Assembly (NCBI RefSeq): GCF_019431455.1
Contig: NZ_JAHYSR010000004.1
Span: forward strand, 62,001-126,000
Direction of reading: 5' to 3'
Length of the DNA: 64,000 bases
DNA from: Paracoccus bogoriensis
GTDB taxonomy: Bacteria > Pseudomonadota > Alphaproteobacteria > Rhodobacterales > Rhodobacteraceae
The first letter of the stretch is position 1, and every line of letters begins with the position of its first letter. Under the pieces are notes generated by a model. That model ran no database searches and was not told where the DNA came from. It saw only the letters and a list, made by a program, of their open reading frames with translations. Positions 9,063-16,224 of the stretch are shown here, piece by piece. A program made the position numbers and the translations under genes.

Positions 9063-9655
9063 AGCGCGGACCGGATGCGGGCAGCGACCTGGTCGGGCGT
9101 GCCACGGCCGTCGATCAGGCGCACGCGGTCCGGATATTCGGCGGCAAGCGCCCGGAAGCCTTGCGCCAGGCGTTCCTGAAAGCCCAGGCCGAGGCGCTCG
9201 AACCGGTCCTCGGTCCCGCCGCGCGCGGTGCCGCGGGCAAGGCCGGTCGCCGGGTCGATGTCGATGACGAAGCTGCGGTCGGGCTCGATCCCGATCGTCA
9301 GCGCGTGCAGACGGTCCACCATCGCGCGCAAATCGCCCCGCGCCGCGCCCTGATAGACGCGGGTGCTGTCGGCAAAGCGGTCGGTGATGACGGTCGCGCC
9401 CCTGTCCAGCGCGGGGCGGATCGTGCGTTCCAGGTGATCGCGCCGGGCGGCGGTGAACAGCAGGCATTCCGTTTCCGGCGACCAGCGTTCGCCCGCGCCC
9501 TCGACCAGCAGGCGGCGGATCTCTTCGGCGCCGGGGCTCCCGCCGGGTTCGCGGGTCAGGACGACCTCGCGGCCTTGGGCGCGCAGAGCCTCGGCCAGCA
9601 GGCGGGCCTGCGTGGTCTTGCCGCAGCCGTCGATCCCCTCGAAGCTGATCAGCAT
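9059..9655 (-). CDS. tmk: Thymidylate kinase
   Basis: Phosphorylates dTMP to dTDP; 198 residues, normal for the family. P-loop GIDGCGKT is at 7-14, the EPGG motif at 36-39 and the DR(F/Y)-type TDRFADST near 91. Its ATG shares one base with the stop of the carboxypeptidase gene (TGATG), and its stop overlaps the holB GTG, so translation is probably coupled along the run. Confidence 0.95.
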   Translation of the reverse strand: MLISFEGIDGCGKTTQARLLAEALRAQGREVVLTREPGGSPGAEEIRRLLVEGAGERWSPETECLLFTAARRDHLERTIRPALDRGATVITDRFADSTRVYQGAARGDLRAMVDRLHALTIGIEPDRSFVIDIDPATGLARGTARGGTEDRFERLGLGFQERLAQGFRALAAEYPDRVRLIDGRGTPDQVAARIRSAL

Positions 9656-10797
9656 CAGATGCCGGTGGCGGCGATGGCGCGCTGCCCCAGTTTCATCACG
9701 GCGCCCTTGATGCGGCCCAGAAAGCCCGCCTCGGCGATGTCGGCGGTGGCGATCAGCGGCGTGACGGCCTCGCGCGCGCCGGGGATGGTCACGACCAGAC
9801 GGCCGACCGGGTCGCCCTTGGCAATGGGCGCGGGGATCGGGCTGTCATAGACGACCTCGACCGTAACCTGATCCTGCGCGCCGGCGGGAACCAGCACGTT
9901 GACGCCGTTTTCGGTGGTCAGGCCCACGCGGCTGGCCGTGCCCAGCCAGACCGGCGCCTCGGTCACGGTCTCGCCCGCCGGGACCAGCGTCTGCATGGTG
10001 AATTGCCGGAAGGCCCAGTTCACGATGCGCTCGGATTCCTCGGCGCGGGCGCGGTCGGATTGCAGGCCCGAGACGACGAAGATGATCCGACGCCCGTCCT
10101 GCGCGGCCGAACCCACCAGACCATAACCCGCCTCTTGCGTGTGGCCGGTCTTCAGCCCGTCGCCGATCCCTTGCCGCAGGATCGGGTTGCGGTTGTAGCG
10201 GTTGGCGGGCGCGCGGTCGTCAAAGCGGAACTCGGTCAGCGCGAAGTCGCTGTAATATTGCGGGAAATCCTCGATGATCCGCAGCGCGACAAGGCCCATG
10301 TCCTCGGCCGACATGACATGGCCCTCGGCGGGCCAGCCGGTCGAGTTCTTGAAGACCGAATGGGTCAGCCCGATCTGACGGCCGCGTTCGGTCATCTGGC
10401 GGGCGAAGGCCTCTTCGGTTCCGGCCAGTCCTTCGGCCACCACCACGCAGGCATCGTTGCCCGACAGCACGATGATGCCCTTGATCAGTTCCTCGACCGT
10501 GGGACGGTCCAGTTCGTTGAGGAACATGGTCGAACCGCCCATCTGCCGGGCGCGGCTGGACACGGGCAGGCGCGTATCCATCTGCACGCGCCCATCCTCG
10601 AGCGCCTCGTAGAGCATGTAGAGCGTCATCAGCTTGGACATCGAAGCGGGCGGGATCGGCACGTCGGCATTCTTTTCCATCAGCACGGTGCCGCTGGTCA
10701 CGTCATAGACCCAGGCCGAGGTCGCGGTCGTGTCGAAGGCACGCGCGGGTGCGGCAAGCGACAGGGCGGCAGCGAACCACAGAAGGAATGCGCGCAT
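9655..10797 (-). CDS. dacA: D-alanyl-D-alanine carboxypeptidase (PBP5/6 class)
   Basis: Periplasmic low-molecular-mass penicillin-binding protein trimming the terminal D-Ala of peptidoglycan stem peptides, 380 residues. The signal peptide ends near APARA-F at residue 20. Active-site boxes are SMSK (Ser52-Lys55), SGN (112-114) and KTG (216-218), followed by a PBP5-type C-terminal beta domain at about 270-360. The last ~20 residues (FLGRIKGAVMKLGQRAI) look like an amphipathic membrane anchor. It is first gene of the minus-strand run, with 40 bases to the tdk stop upstream. Confidence 0.94.
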   Translation of the reverse strand: MRAFLLWFAAALSLAAPARAFDTTATSAWVYDVTSGTVLMEKNADVPIPPASMSKLMTLYMLYEALEDGRVQMDTRLPVSSRARQMGGSTMFLNELDRPTVEELIKGIIVLSGNDACVVVAEGLAGTEEAFARQMTERGRQIGLTHSVFKNSTGWPAEGHVMSAEDMGLVALRIIEDFPQYYSDFALTEFRFDDRAPANRYNRNPILRQGIGDGLKTGHTQEAGYGLVGSAAQDGRRIIFVVSGLQSDRARAEESERIVNWAFRQFTMQTLVPAGETVTEAPVWLGTASRVGLTTENGVNVLVPAGAQDQVTVEVVYDSPIPAPIAKGDPVGRLVVTIPGAREAVTPLIATADIAEAGFLGRIKGAVMKLGQRAIAATGI

Positions 10798-10837
10798 GGG
10801 GTAGGTTCCTCTGACTTCTTTGCCGATGATCGTTACA

Positions 10838-11470
10838 TCAAGCCCCCGCGCCCCGCAACGCAGCGCTGCCCTCGGGCGGGCTGTTGTGATCGGGCCTGCG
10901 CTGGCCTACCGCCTCGCGCCAGTGGCGCCGGCAAAGCGAGACATAGGTTTCGTTCCCGCCGATCTGCACCTGCGCGCCTTCGGTGATGACCCGGCCCGCC
11001 GCGTCGTGGCGCACGACCATCGTTGCCTTGCGCCCGCAATGGCAGATCGTGCGGACCTCGCGCAGGTCGTCGGCCAGGGCCAGCAGCGCGGCCGAGCCGG
11101 GAAACAGCGCGCCCCGGAAATCGACGCGCAGCCCGTAGCACATGACCGGCTGGCCCAGATCGTCGGCCACGCGCGCGAGCTGCCAGACCTGATCTCGGGT
11201 CAGGAATTGCGCCTCGTCCACGAAGATGCAGGCGCAGCCCTTGCCGGTGCGCGCGATCAGGTCGAAAAGGTCGGTTTGCCGGGAAAAGACCACCGAATCC
11301 GCCGCGATGCCGATGCGGCTGGCGATGCGCCCCGCGCCCGCCCGGTCGTCGAACGCCGCCGACAGCAGCAGCACCGCCATGCCGCGTTCGCGGTAATTAT
11401 GCGCGGCCTGCAAGAGCATCGTGCTCTTGCCCGCATTCATCGTGGAATAGTGGAAATAGAGCTTGGCCAT
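10838..11470 (-). CDS. tdk: Thymidine kinase
   Basis: Salvage kinase making dTMP from thymidine, 210 residues. The P-loop is HYSTMNAGKST (MNAGKST at 11-17), DEAQF at 85-89 carries the catalytic Glu, and the lid has a Cys pair (ICHCGRKA) and a later Cys/His (LCRRH) typical of the structural zinc of type II TKs. It precedes dacA by 40 bases. Finding tdk near tmk is a plausible nucleotide-metabolism neighbourhood, though they are probably not in one transcript. Confidence 0.94.
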   Translation of the reverse strand: MAKLYFHYSTMNAGKSTMLLQAAHNYRERGMAVLLLSAAFDDRAGAGRIASRIGIAADSVVFSRQTDLFDLIARTGKGCACIFVDEAQFLTRDQVWQLARVADDLGQPVMCYGLRVDFRGALFPGSAALLALADDLREVRTICHCGRKATMVVRHDAAGRVITEGAQVQIGGNETYVSLCRRHWREAVGQRRPDHNSPPEGSAALRGAGA

Positions 11471-11522
11471 GCCGCCAGATAGCCGCGCCCCGCCGCCGCC
11501 TCAAGGCCCTGCGGCAACATGA

Positions 11523-11553
11523 GAAAAGCCGCAGGGCGGAGCTGCGGCTTTTC
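11523..11553 (-). terminator. Rho-independent terminator after rhlE
   Basis: An 11-bp stem (GAAAAGCCGCA / TGCGGCTTTTC) with a 9-base loop lies in the gap between the rhlE stop and the tdk start. Read on the minus strand the second arm ends in TTTTC. Its A- and T-flanks make it potentially bidirectional. Confidence 0.7.
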
Positions 11554-11573
11554 CGGTGGTATCGGTGCGGGGA

Positions 11574-12974
11574 TCAGCCCCGGCGCTTGGCGCCGCCGGC
11601 GGGCTTGCGCGAGGGTTTCGCGCCGCCGCCCATCGGCGCGCGGGTCCGCGATTGCGGGCGCGGACCCTTGGCGGCGGGGGCCGCCGCATGGGCCCAGGGC
11701 TCGCCGCCGACGACCGGAATGGCGGCCTTCATCGCCTTTTCGATGGCGCGCAATTCGCCCATCTCGGCCGGCGCGCAGAAGGCTATGGCGCGGCCGTCAC
11801 GACCCGCCCGCGCGGTGCGGCCGATGCGGTGGACATAGTTCTCGGGGACGTTGGGCAGGTCGTAGTTATAGACATGCGCGACCTCGGGAATGTCGAGGCC
11901 CCGCGCCGCCACATCGGTGGCGACCAGAACCTGCGTCTGGCCCTTGCGGAAAGCCTCCAGCGCGCGCTCGCGCTGGCCCTGGCTTTTGTTGCCGTGGATC
12001 GCGGCGACCGGAAAGCCCCATTTTTCCAGCAGCCTGGCCAACTTCTCGCAGCCATGCTTGGTGCGGCCGAAGACCATCGCCAATTCGCCGGGATGCCTGG
12101 ACAGATATTCCGCCAGCAGCGTTGCCTTGTCCCCCTGGCCGATGAAGTGGACGCCCTGCTCGATCTTGCGGGCGGCCTGACCCGGAGGGTTCACGGCCAC
12201 GCGGAGGGGATCGGTCAGATAGGTCTCGGCCAGTTCCTCCATCAGCTTGGGCATCGTGGCGGAAAACAGCAGCGTCTGGCGTTCGCGCGGCAGCATCCTG
12301 GCGATCTTGCGCAGCGTGTGGATGAAGCCGATGTCCAGCATCTGGTCGGCCTCGTCCAGCACCAGATAGGTGGTGGCCGACAGATCGACCGCGCGGCGTT
12401 CGATCAGGTCCATCAGGCGGCCCGGCGTGGCGATCAGCACGTCCACGCCGCGCGCCAGCCGCTCGGTCTGGACGTTGATCGAGGCGCCGCCGACCACGCG
12501 GAAGCTGCGGATCGGGGTGCCTTCGGCATAGGCGTCGATATTGGTGGCGATCTGGGTGGCCAGTTCGCGGGTGGGGGCCAGGATCAGCGCCCGGCAGGTG
12601 CGCGGATCGGGTTTCCTGCCGTATCTGATCAGCCGCGTCAGCATCGGCAGGCCGAAGGCGGCTGTCTTTCCGGTGCCGGTCTGCGCCAGGCCCAGCACGT
12701 CGCGCCCTGCCACGACCGAGGGGATAGCCTGGCTCTGGATCGGGGTCGGCTGGGTCAGGCCCATCGCGGCGATGTTGGCGTTGATGCGGTGGTCGATGCC
12801 CATATCGGCAAAGGGGCCGGTGGGCAGCGGGTCGCGGGCAGGGGCGCGGCGCCCCTCGTTTGCGGCCAGCGCGGGCGATTGCACATTCGGCATCATGCGG
12901 CGGCCGCCATGGCCAGTGGCCGAGGCATTGGGGCCGCGATTGTGCCGACGGCGGGGATGGGTTTTCTGTTCCAT
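11574..12974 (-). CDS. rhlE: DEAD-box ATP-dependent RNA helicase (RhlE-type)
   Basis: RNA-remodelling ATPase, 466 residues. Seen in order: Q-motif with TPIQSQAIP near 77, motif I AQTGTGKT 97-104, PTRELA near 134, TPGR near 183, DEAD 207-210, SAT, and motif VI HRIGRTARAGRDG. A basic, low-complexity C-terminal tail (about 430-466, Pro/Lys/Arg/Gly) and an Arg/His-rich N-terminus of about 50 residues are likely RNA-binding extensions. The start at 12974 is the first ATG after a 237-base gap; an internal Met at residue 27/28 is an alternative. Confidence 0.92.
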   Translation of the reverse strand: MEQKTHPRRRHNRGPNASATGHGGRRMMPNVQSPALAANEGRRAPARDPLPTGPFADMGIDHRINANIAAMGLTQPTPIQSQAIPSVVAGRDVLGLAQTGTGKTAAFGLPMLTRLIRYGRKPDPRTCRALILAPTRELATQIATNIDAYAEGTPIRSFRVVGGASINVQTERLARGVDVLIATPGRLMDLIERRAVDLSATTYLVLDEADQMLDIGFIHTLRKIARMLPRERQTLLFSATMPKLMEELAETYLTDPLRVAVNPPGQAARKIEQGVHFIGQGDKATLLAEYLSRHPGELAMVFGRTKHGCEKLARLLEKWGFPVAAIHGNKSQGQRERALEAFRKGQTQVLVATDVAARGLDIPEVAHVYNYDLPNVPENYVHRIGRTARAGRDGRAIAFCAPAEMGELRAIEKAMKAAIPVVGGEPWAHAAAPAAKGPRPQSRTRAPMGGGAKPSRKPAGGAKRRG

Positions 12975-13211
12975 GATTGTCTTTCGTCCCCGCCGCCCCC
13001 CGTATCGGGCGCACGAGGCTGGGACCGCGCATCGGGCGCGGCCTGTTGCAGGAGTGCGGGCGAAATACGAGTATGCCCGCTGCCTCCCCGCGTGAATGGG
13101 AAACGGATCTGTGTCGCGCCCAGGACAGGGTGGCCCGGCGGGCCCGATCTGTGGCTGCTCACGCGGCAGCAGGGGGCGACGTGTTGCAGATGGTGCAGTG
13201 CGGCGCGAAAG
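12975..13211. other. Intergenic region upstream of rhlE
   Basis: 237 bases between divergently reading ends: the start of rhlE on one side and the stop of dtd on the other, both minus strand. It presumably holds the rhlE promoter and a long 5' leader. I could not identify a convincing -35/-10 pair or a dtd terminator by eye. Confidence 0.4.
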
Positions 13212-13661
13212 TCAAGCGCGCTCGGCGCTGTCCAGCCAGATCGTGACCGGACCGTCATTGATCAGTGACACCTGCATCTCGGCGCCGAAGATCCCGGTCT
13301 CGACCGGCAGGCCCAGGCCGCGCAGGGCGGCGACGAAATGCGCGTAGAGGCGGCGGCCGTCCTCGGGTGCGGCGGCCGAGGAAAAGCCGGGCCGGTTGCC
13401 GCTGCGCGTATCGGCGGCCAGGGTGAACTGGCTGACCGCCAGCACACCGCCGCCGATATCGGTGATGGCGCGGTTCATTCGCCCGGCCTCGTCGCGGAAG
13501 ATGCGCAGTTTCGCCATGCGTGCGGCCATGCGTTCGGCCACGTCCTCGTCATCGCCCTGCATCGCGCAGACCAGCGCCAGAAGGCCGGGACCGGTCCGGC
13601 CGACGATCCGCCCCTCGACCGAAACCGAGGCCTCGGTCACGCGTTGCAGCAGCAGCCTCAT
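13212..13661 (-). CDS. dtd: D-aminoacyl-tRNA deacylase
   Basis: Proof-reading enzyme that removes D-amino acids and glycine from mischarged tRNA, 149 residues. The two cross-subunit active-site motifs are present: SQFTL at 77-81 and the Gly-cisPro motif in INDGPVT (GP at 137-138). The start at 13661 overlaps the stop of the upstream YeeE/YedE gene (ATGA), and the reading frame upstream of it is a shadow. Being third in a sulfur-transport operon is odd for a translation-quality enzyme. Confidence 0.94.
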   Translation of the reverse strand: MRLLLQRVTEASVSVEGRIVGRTGPGLLALVCAMQGDDEDVAERMAARMAKLRIFRDEAGRMNRAITDIGGGVLAVSQFTLAADTRSGNRPGFSSAAAPEDGRRLYAHFVAALRGLGLPVETGIFGAEMQVSLINDGPVTIWLDSAERA

Positions 13662-14092
13662 GCCAGTGCCGCGCGCGGCTGGCGGTTGTTCCACAGACCG
13701 AACAGCGCCATCCCTGCAACCATCGCCGCCATGAAGATCAGGGCGGGCGTGCCGCCGATCGCCAGCGAGGCGATGGCCGGGCCGGGGCACAGCCCCGCCA
13801 GACCCCAGCCAAGCCCGAACAGCGCCGCGCCCGCGATCAGGCGTCCGTCCAGTTTCTGCGGCGGCAGGGCGGGCATGGGCGCGCCGGTCAGCGCGGCGGG
13901 TCTGCGCGCGGCGAGGCGCCAGGCGAAGAACATCGGCACGACCGCGCCGCCCAGAACGAAGGCCAGCGTGGGATCCCATGCGCCGAAGATATCCAGCCAG
14001 CCCCGGACCTTGGCCGGGTCCGTCATGCCCGAAACCAGCAGCCCGGCCCCGAACAACCCGCCCGACAGGGCGGCGATCAGCAATCGTGTCAT
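13658..14092 (-). CDS. pmpB: YeeE/YedE-family membrane protein, second half (PmpB-like)
   Basis: Inner-membrane protein of 144 residues with about four helices. The family Cys-containing motifs are seen as [13 protein letters not shown] near 18-30 and [16 protein letters not shown] near 92-107; the LCPGP cysteine is the conserved one. Such two-gene YeeE/YedE pairs import sulfur species (thiosulfate-type) or persulfide-related substrates. It starts one base after the stop of the other half and overlaps dtd at its end. The sulfur role is supported here by the operator upstream of the operon. Confidence 0.87.
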   Translation of the reverse strand: MTRLLIAALSGGLFGAGLLVSGMTDPAKVRGWLDIFGAWDPTLAFVLGGAVVPMFFAWRLAARRPAALTGAPMPALPPQKLDGRLIAGAALFGLGWGLAGLCPGPAIASLAIGGTPALIFMAAMVAGMALFGLWNNRQPRAALA

Positions 14093-14093
14093 G

Positions 14094-14516
14094 TCATGCC
14101 CACCCGATCATGCGTGCGATGATGACGGCCAGAACGCCCGTCGCCAGATAGACGCCCGTGGCCGCGATGCTGCGCCAGGACAGTCGAGAAATGCCGCAGA
14201 CCCCGTGCCCCGAGGTGCAGCCATTGCCAAGCCGTGTGCCGAAACCGACCAGCAGACCCGCAAGGATCAGCACGCCCGTTCCCGCCACCGGCTGCGAGGC
14301 CGCGCCCAGACCCGCCGCGACCATCAGCGCCGGCACCAGCACCAGCGCGGTCAGAAAGACGGCGCGTTCGGCCCAGTTCGCGCGGCCCGTGCCGTCGATC
14401 AGCCCGCCCAGCAGCCCGCTGGCTCCCATGATGCGGCCATTGCCCAGAAGATACAGCGCCGCCGCGCCTCCGATCATCAATCCGCCGATCAGGCCCCTGA
14501 TCCAGTCTGGCTCCAT
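14094..14516 (-). CDS. pmpA: YeeE/YedE-family membrane protein, first half (PmpA-like)
   Basis: Inner-membrane protein of 140 residues with four hydrophobic helices. The conserved motif GFGTRLGNGCTSGHGVCG (about 98-115), with its two cysteines, identifies the YeeE/YedE sulfur-transport family. The start at 14516 is preferred over the in-frame ATG at 14558 because AAGGAG lies 8 bases upstream, and because the longer start would put the operator inside the coding region. It forms a pair with the next gene, as in PmpAB/SoxT-like systems. Confidence 0.87.
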   Translation of the reverse strand: MEPDWIRGLIGGLMIGGAAALYLLGNGRIMGASGLLGGLIDGTGRANWAERAVFLTALVLVPALMVAAGLGAASQPVAGTGVLILAGLLVGFGTRLGNGCTSGHGVCGISRLSWRSIAATGVYLATGVLAVIIARMIGWA

Positions 14517-14549
14517 TCGCACGCTCCTTGCTTGCAACGTGCCGAGGAT

Positions 14550-14569
14550 ATATTCCAACCAAAGAATAT
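14550..14569. promoter_or_regulatory. SqrR/BigR-type operator (ATTC-N8-GAAT)
   Basis: ATATTC (14550-14555) and GAATAT (14564-14569) form a perfect inverted repeat with an 8-base centre, containing ATTC-N8-GAAT. This is the site I recall for the persulfide-responsive ArsR-family repressor SqrR/BigR of Rhodobacter. It lies 34 bases upstream of the pmpA start, so binding would block transcription of the YeeE/YedE pair in the absence of persulfide. The repressor gene itself is not in the window. Confidence 0.7.
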
Positions 14570-14590
14570 GTCAAGGCGAGGCGTCGGTGC

Positions 14591-14818
14591 TCAGGGCTTG
14601 AGCATGATCGCCACGACCACGATCATCAGCCCGATGCACGAGGCCGCCAGCGCGCCCATGTTCACCGCCAGCACTTTCTTCATCCGGGCGCGCAGCGCAT
14701 CGTCGTCGATCCCGGCGCGGCGGGCGCGGGTGACGGTCAGGATGCACCAGATGATCCCGCCCAGCCCCAGCAGGGTCAGCGCGGCACCCGCCCAGATGAT
14801 CCAGTCGTAAAGGCTCAT
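14591..14818 (-). CDS. Small two-helix membrane protein
   Basis: 75 residues with two hydrophobic helices (about 4-27 and 50-72) separated by a basic loop with TRARRAGIDDDALRARMKK. No family recognised with certainty; similar small proteins are common in Rhodobacteraceae. The start at 14818 begins MSLYDWIIWAG; the frame upstream to 14878 lacks protein-like character. It ends 22 bases upstream of the pmpA operator and is read in the same direction, so it may be a separate upstream unit that runs toward pmpA. Confidence 0.6.
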   Translation of the reverse strand: MSLYDWIIWAGAALTLLGLGGIIWCILTVTRARRAGIDDDALRARMKKVLAVNMGALAASCIGLMIVVVAIMLKP

Positions 14819-14923
14819 GGCAGCATCCCCCGGCAGTTTTCCGACGCCTGCCCTAGCGGCGATTGCACCGCGCGGCAAGACGGCCTAACAGGTCGGGCAA
14901 AACGCGAAAGGGACAAGACAGCC

Positions 14924-15175
14924 ATGCAGGACGATCGGGCTTACGGCATCGCCGCAGACGAATTGCGCCAGTTCATCGAGCAGTTCGAGCAGCTCGAGGC
15001 CGAGAAGAAGGACATCAGCGAGCGTCAGAAGGAAGTCATGGCCGAGGCCAAGGCTCGCGGCTATGACACGAAGGTCATGAAGAAGATTGTCGCCCTGCGC
15101 AAACGTCACCGCGACGATATTGCCGAGGAAGAGGCGATTTTGGAAATGTACAAGGCCGCGCTGGGGATGGTCTGA
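14924..15175 (+). CDS. gapR: GapR-type nucleoid-associated protein (DUF2312)
   Basis: Small DNA-binding protein of 83 residues. The sequence DELRQFIEQFEQLEAEKKD forms a coiled coil, followed by basic stretches such as KARGYDTKVMKKIVALRKR, matching DUF2312/GapR. In Caulobacter GapR clamps overtwisted DNA ahead of replication forks and transcription. The ATG at 14924 is chosen because homology starts there. It is monocistronic, divergent from the small membrane protein. Confidence 0.92.
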   Translation: MQDDRAYGIAADELRQFIEQFEQLEAEKKDISERQKEVMAEAKARGYDTKVMKKIVALRKRHRDDIAEEEAILEMYKAALGMV

Positions 15176-15192
15176 CACCTTCGCTGTGACGG

Positions 15193-15210
15193 GGCCCCGT
15201 GCGGGGCGCC
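15193..15210. terminator. GC-rich hairpin between convergent genes
   Basis: GGCCCCGTGCGGGGCGCC contains a CCCC-GTGC-GGGG hairpin, extended by flanking G/C pairs, 18 bases after the gapR stop and 27 before the convergent stop. No T-run follows. A nearly identical hairpin with the same GTGC loop occurs at 54754-54771. Confidence 0.45.
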
Positions 15211-15236
15211 GGGCGGCGGCCCCCTGCGGGCGAGCA

Positions 15237-16112
15237 TCAGGGCAGCACGAATTCGACGCCGGGCTGCGCCGCGATCATGGCGGCGTCGGCGCGATAGAGG
15301 TCGGTGACCTGGTCCACGACCTCTTGCGTCCAGCCTGGCAGGTCGATCACCTGGTCCAGCGTGCCGGGCAGGGCGTATTGTTCCAGCACGCGGGCATAGA
15401 TCTCGCGGCGGCGCGTGATGTCCAGGTTGTCCTGCCCGGCCACGGCGTCGCGCAGCCGCGCGATTCCGGCATCGCCCAGCAGCTCGTGCATGTAGATCAA
15501 CGCCCCTGACAGAGGCACGTCCTGCGGGATATGCCCGAGCAGCCGCACCAGTTCCGGCCAGATCAGCGGCACGTCCTCGTGGCACCAGATGACCACGCGG
15601 CAGCCCGCAGCCGCCCGCAACAGCGACAGAAGCGGATCGCGCCAGCGCAGATCCTCGGGACGGCAGCCCTGCACCAGTTCGCGGTAGCCGCCGCCGGCGA
15701 ATTGCGGCAGCACCTCGGTCAGCAGCGTGGCAGGGTTGCGGATCGCCACGAAGAATTCGCATTCCGCCGAGGGAAACAGCTTGCGCAGCGCCGCGACTCG
15801 TGCGCCCATCTGCGGATAAAGGCCGCCCTGGCCGCAAACCCGGCCGGGCGCGCCCATGAAGCTGGCGCTGGACATGACAAGCCGCGACGGATTGTCGCTT
15901 TCGACCAGTGCGTCCAGCATGATCTGTTCCATCTCGGGCGTGGCGGTTCCGCCCTGCAACGCTGCAAGCGCCTCGTCCAGAACGGCGCGGTGACGGTTCG
16001 GCGTGACGACTTCGGTTCCCTCGCGCAACAGCCAGTTGCGGTTGTTCAGCAAGGTCTTCAGCATCCGGTCGCCGTCGGTGCAATGCACCCCGATGTGATA
16101 GGCGATCTGCAT
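15237..16112 (-). CDS. Conserved protein of unknown function (Rhodobacteraceae type)
   Basis: 291 residues, no signal peptide or membrane helix visible. I recognise the opening MQIAYHIGVHCTDGDRMLKT and the later segment FFVAIRNPATLLTEVLPQF as belonging to a family common in Rhodobacteraceae, but no function is known to me. The layout (N-terminal AYHIGVHCT strand, IRNPA motif, conserved WCHEDVPLIWPEL) recalls P-loop sulfotransferase-like folds without a clear PAPS-binding loop. The start at 16112 is the first Met with homology; longer frames run into the leader of the divergent fbpB. Confidence 0.75.
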   Translation of the reverse strand: MQIAYHIGVHCTDGDRMLKTLLNNRNWLLREGTEVVTPNRHRAVLDEALAALQGGTATPEMEQIMLDALVESDNPSRLVMSSASFMGAPGRVCGQGGLYPQMGARVAALRKLFPSAECEFFVAIRNPATLLTEVLPQFAGGGYRELVQGCRPEDLRWRDPLLSLLRAAAGCRVVIWCHEDVPLIWPELVRLLGHIPQDVPLSGALIYMHELLGDAGIARLRDAVAGQDNLDITRRREIYARVLEQYALPGTLDQVIDLPGWTQEVVDQVTDLYRADAAMIAAQPGVEFVLP

Positions 16113-16224
16113 GATGCCGTCCTGTCCCGTCTTGTGATTGGGCCGCTTCCCGAGCGGCCGCGGCGGCAAGCAATCTAACCGTCCTTCGTGGACAGTCAAA
16201 CCGCTTTGCTCTAACCACCGGCCC

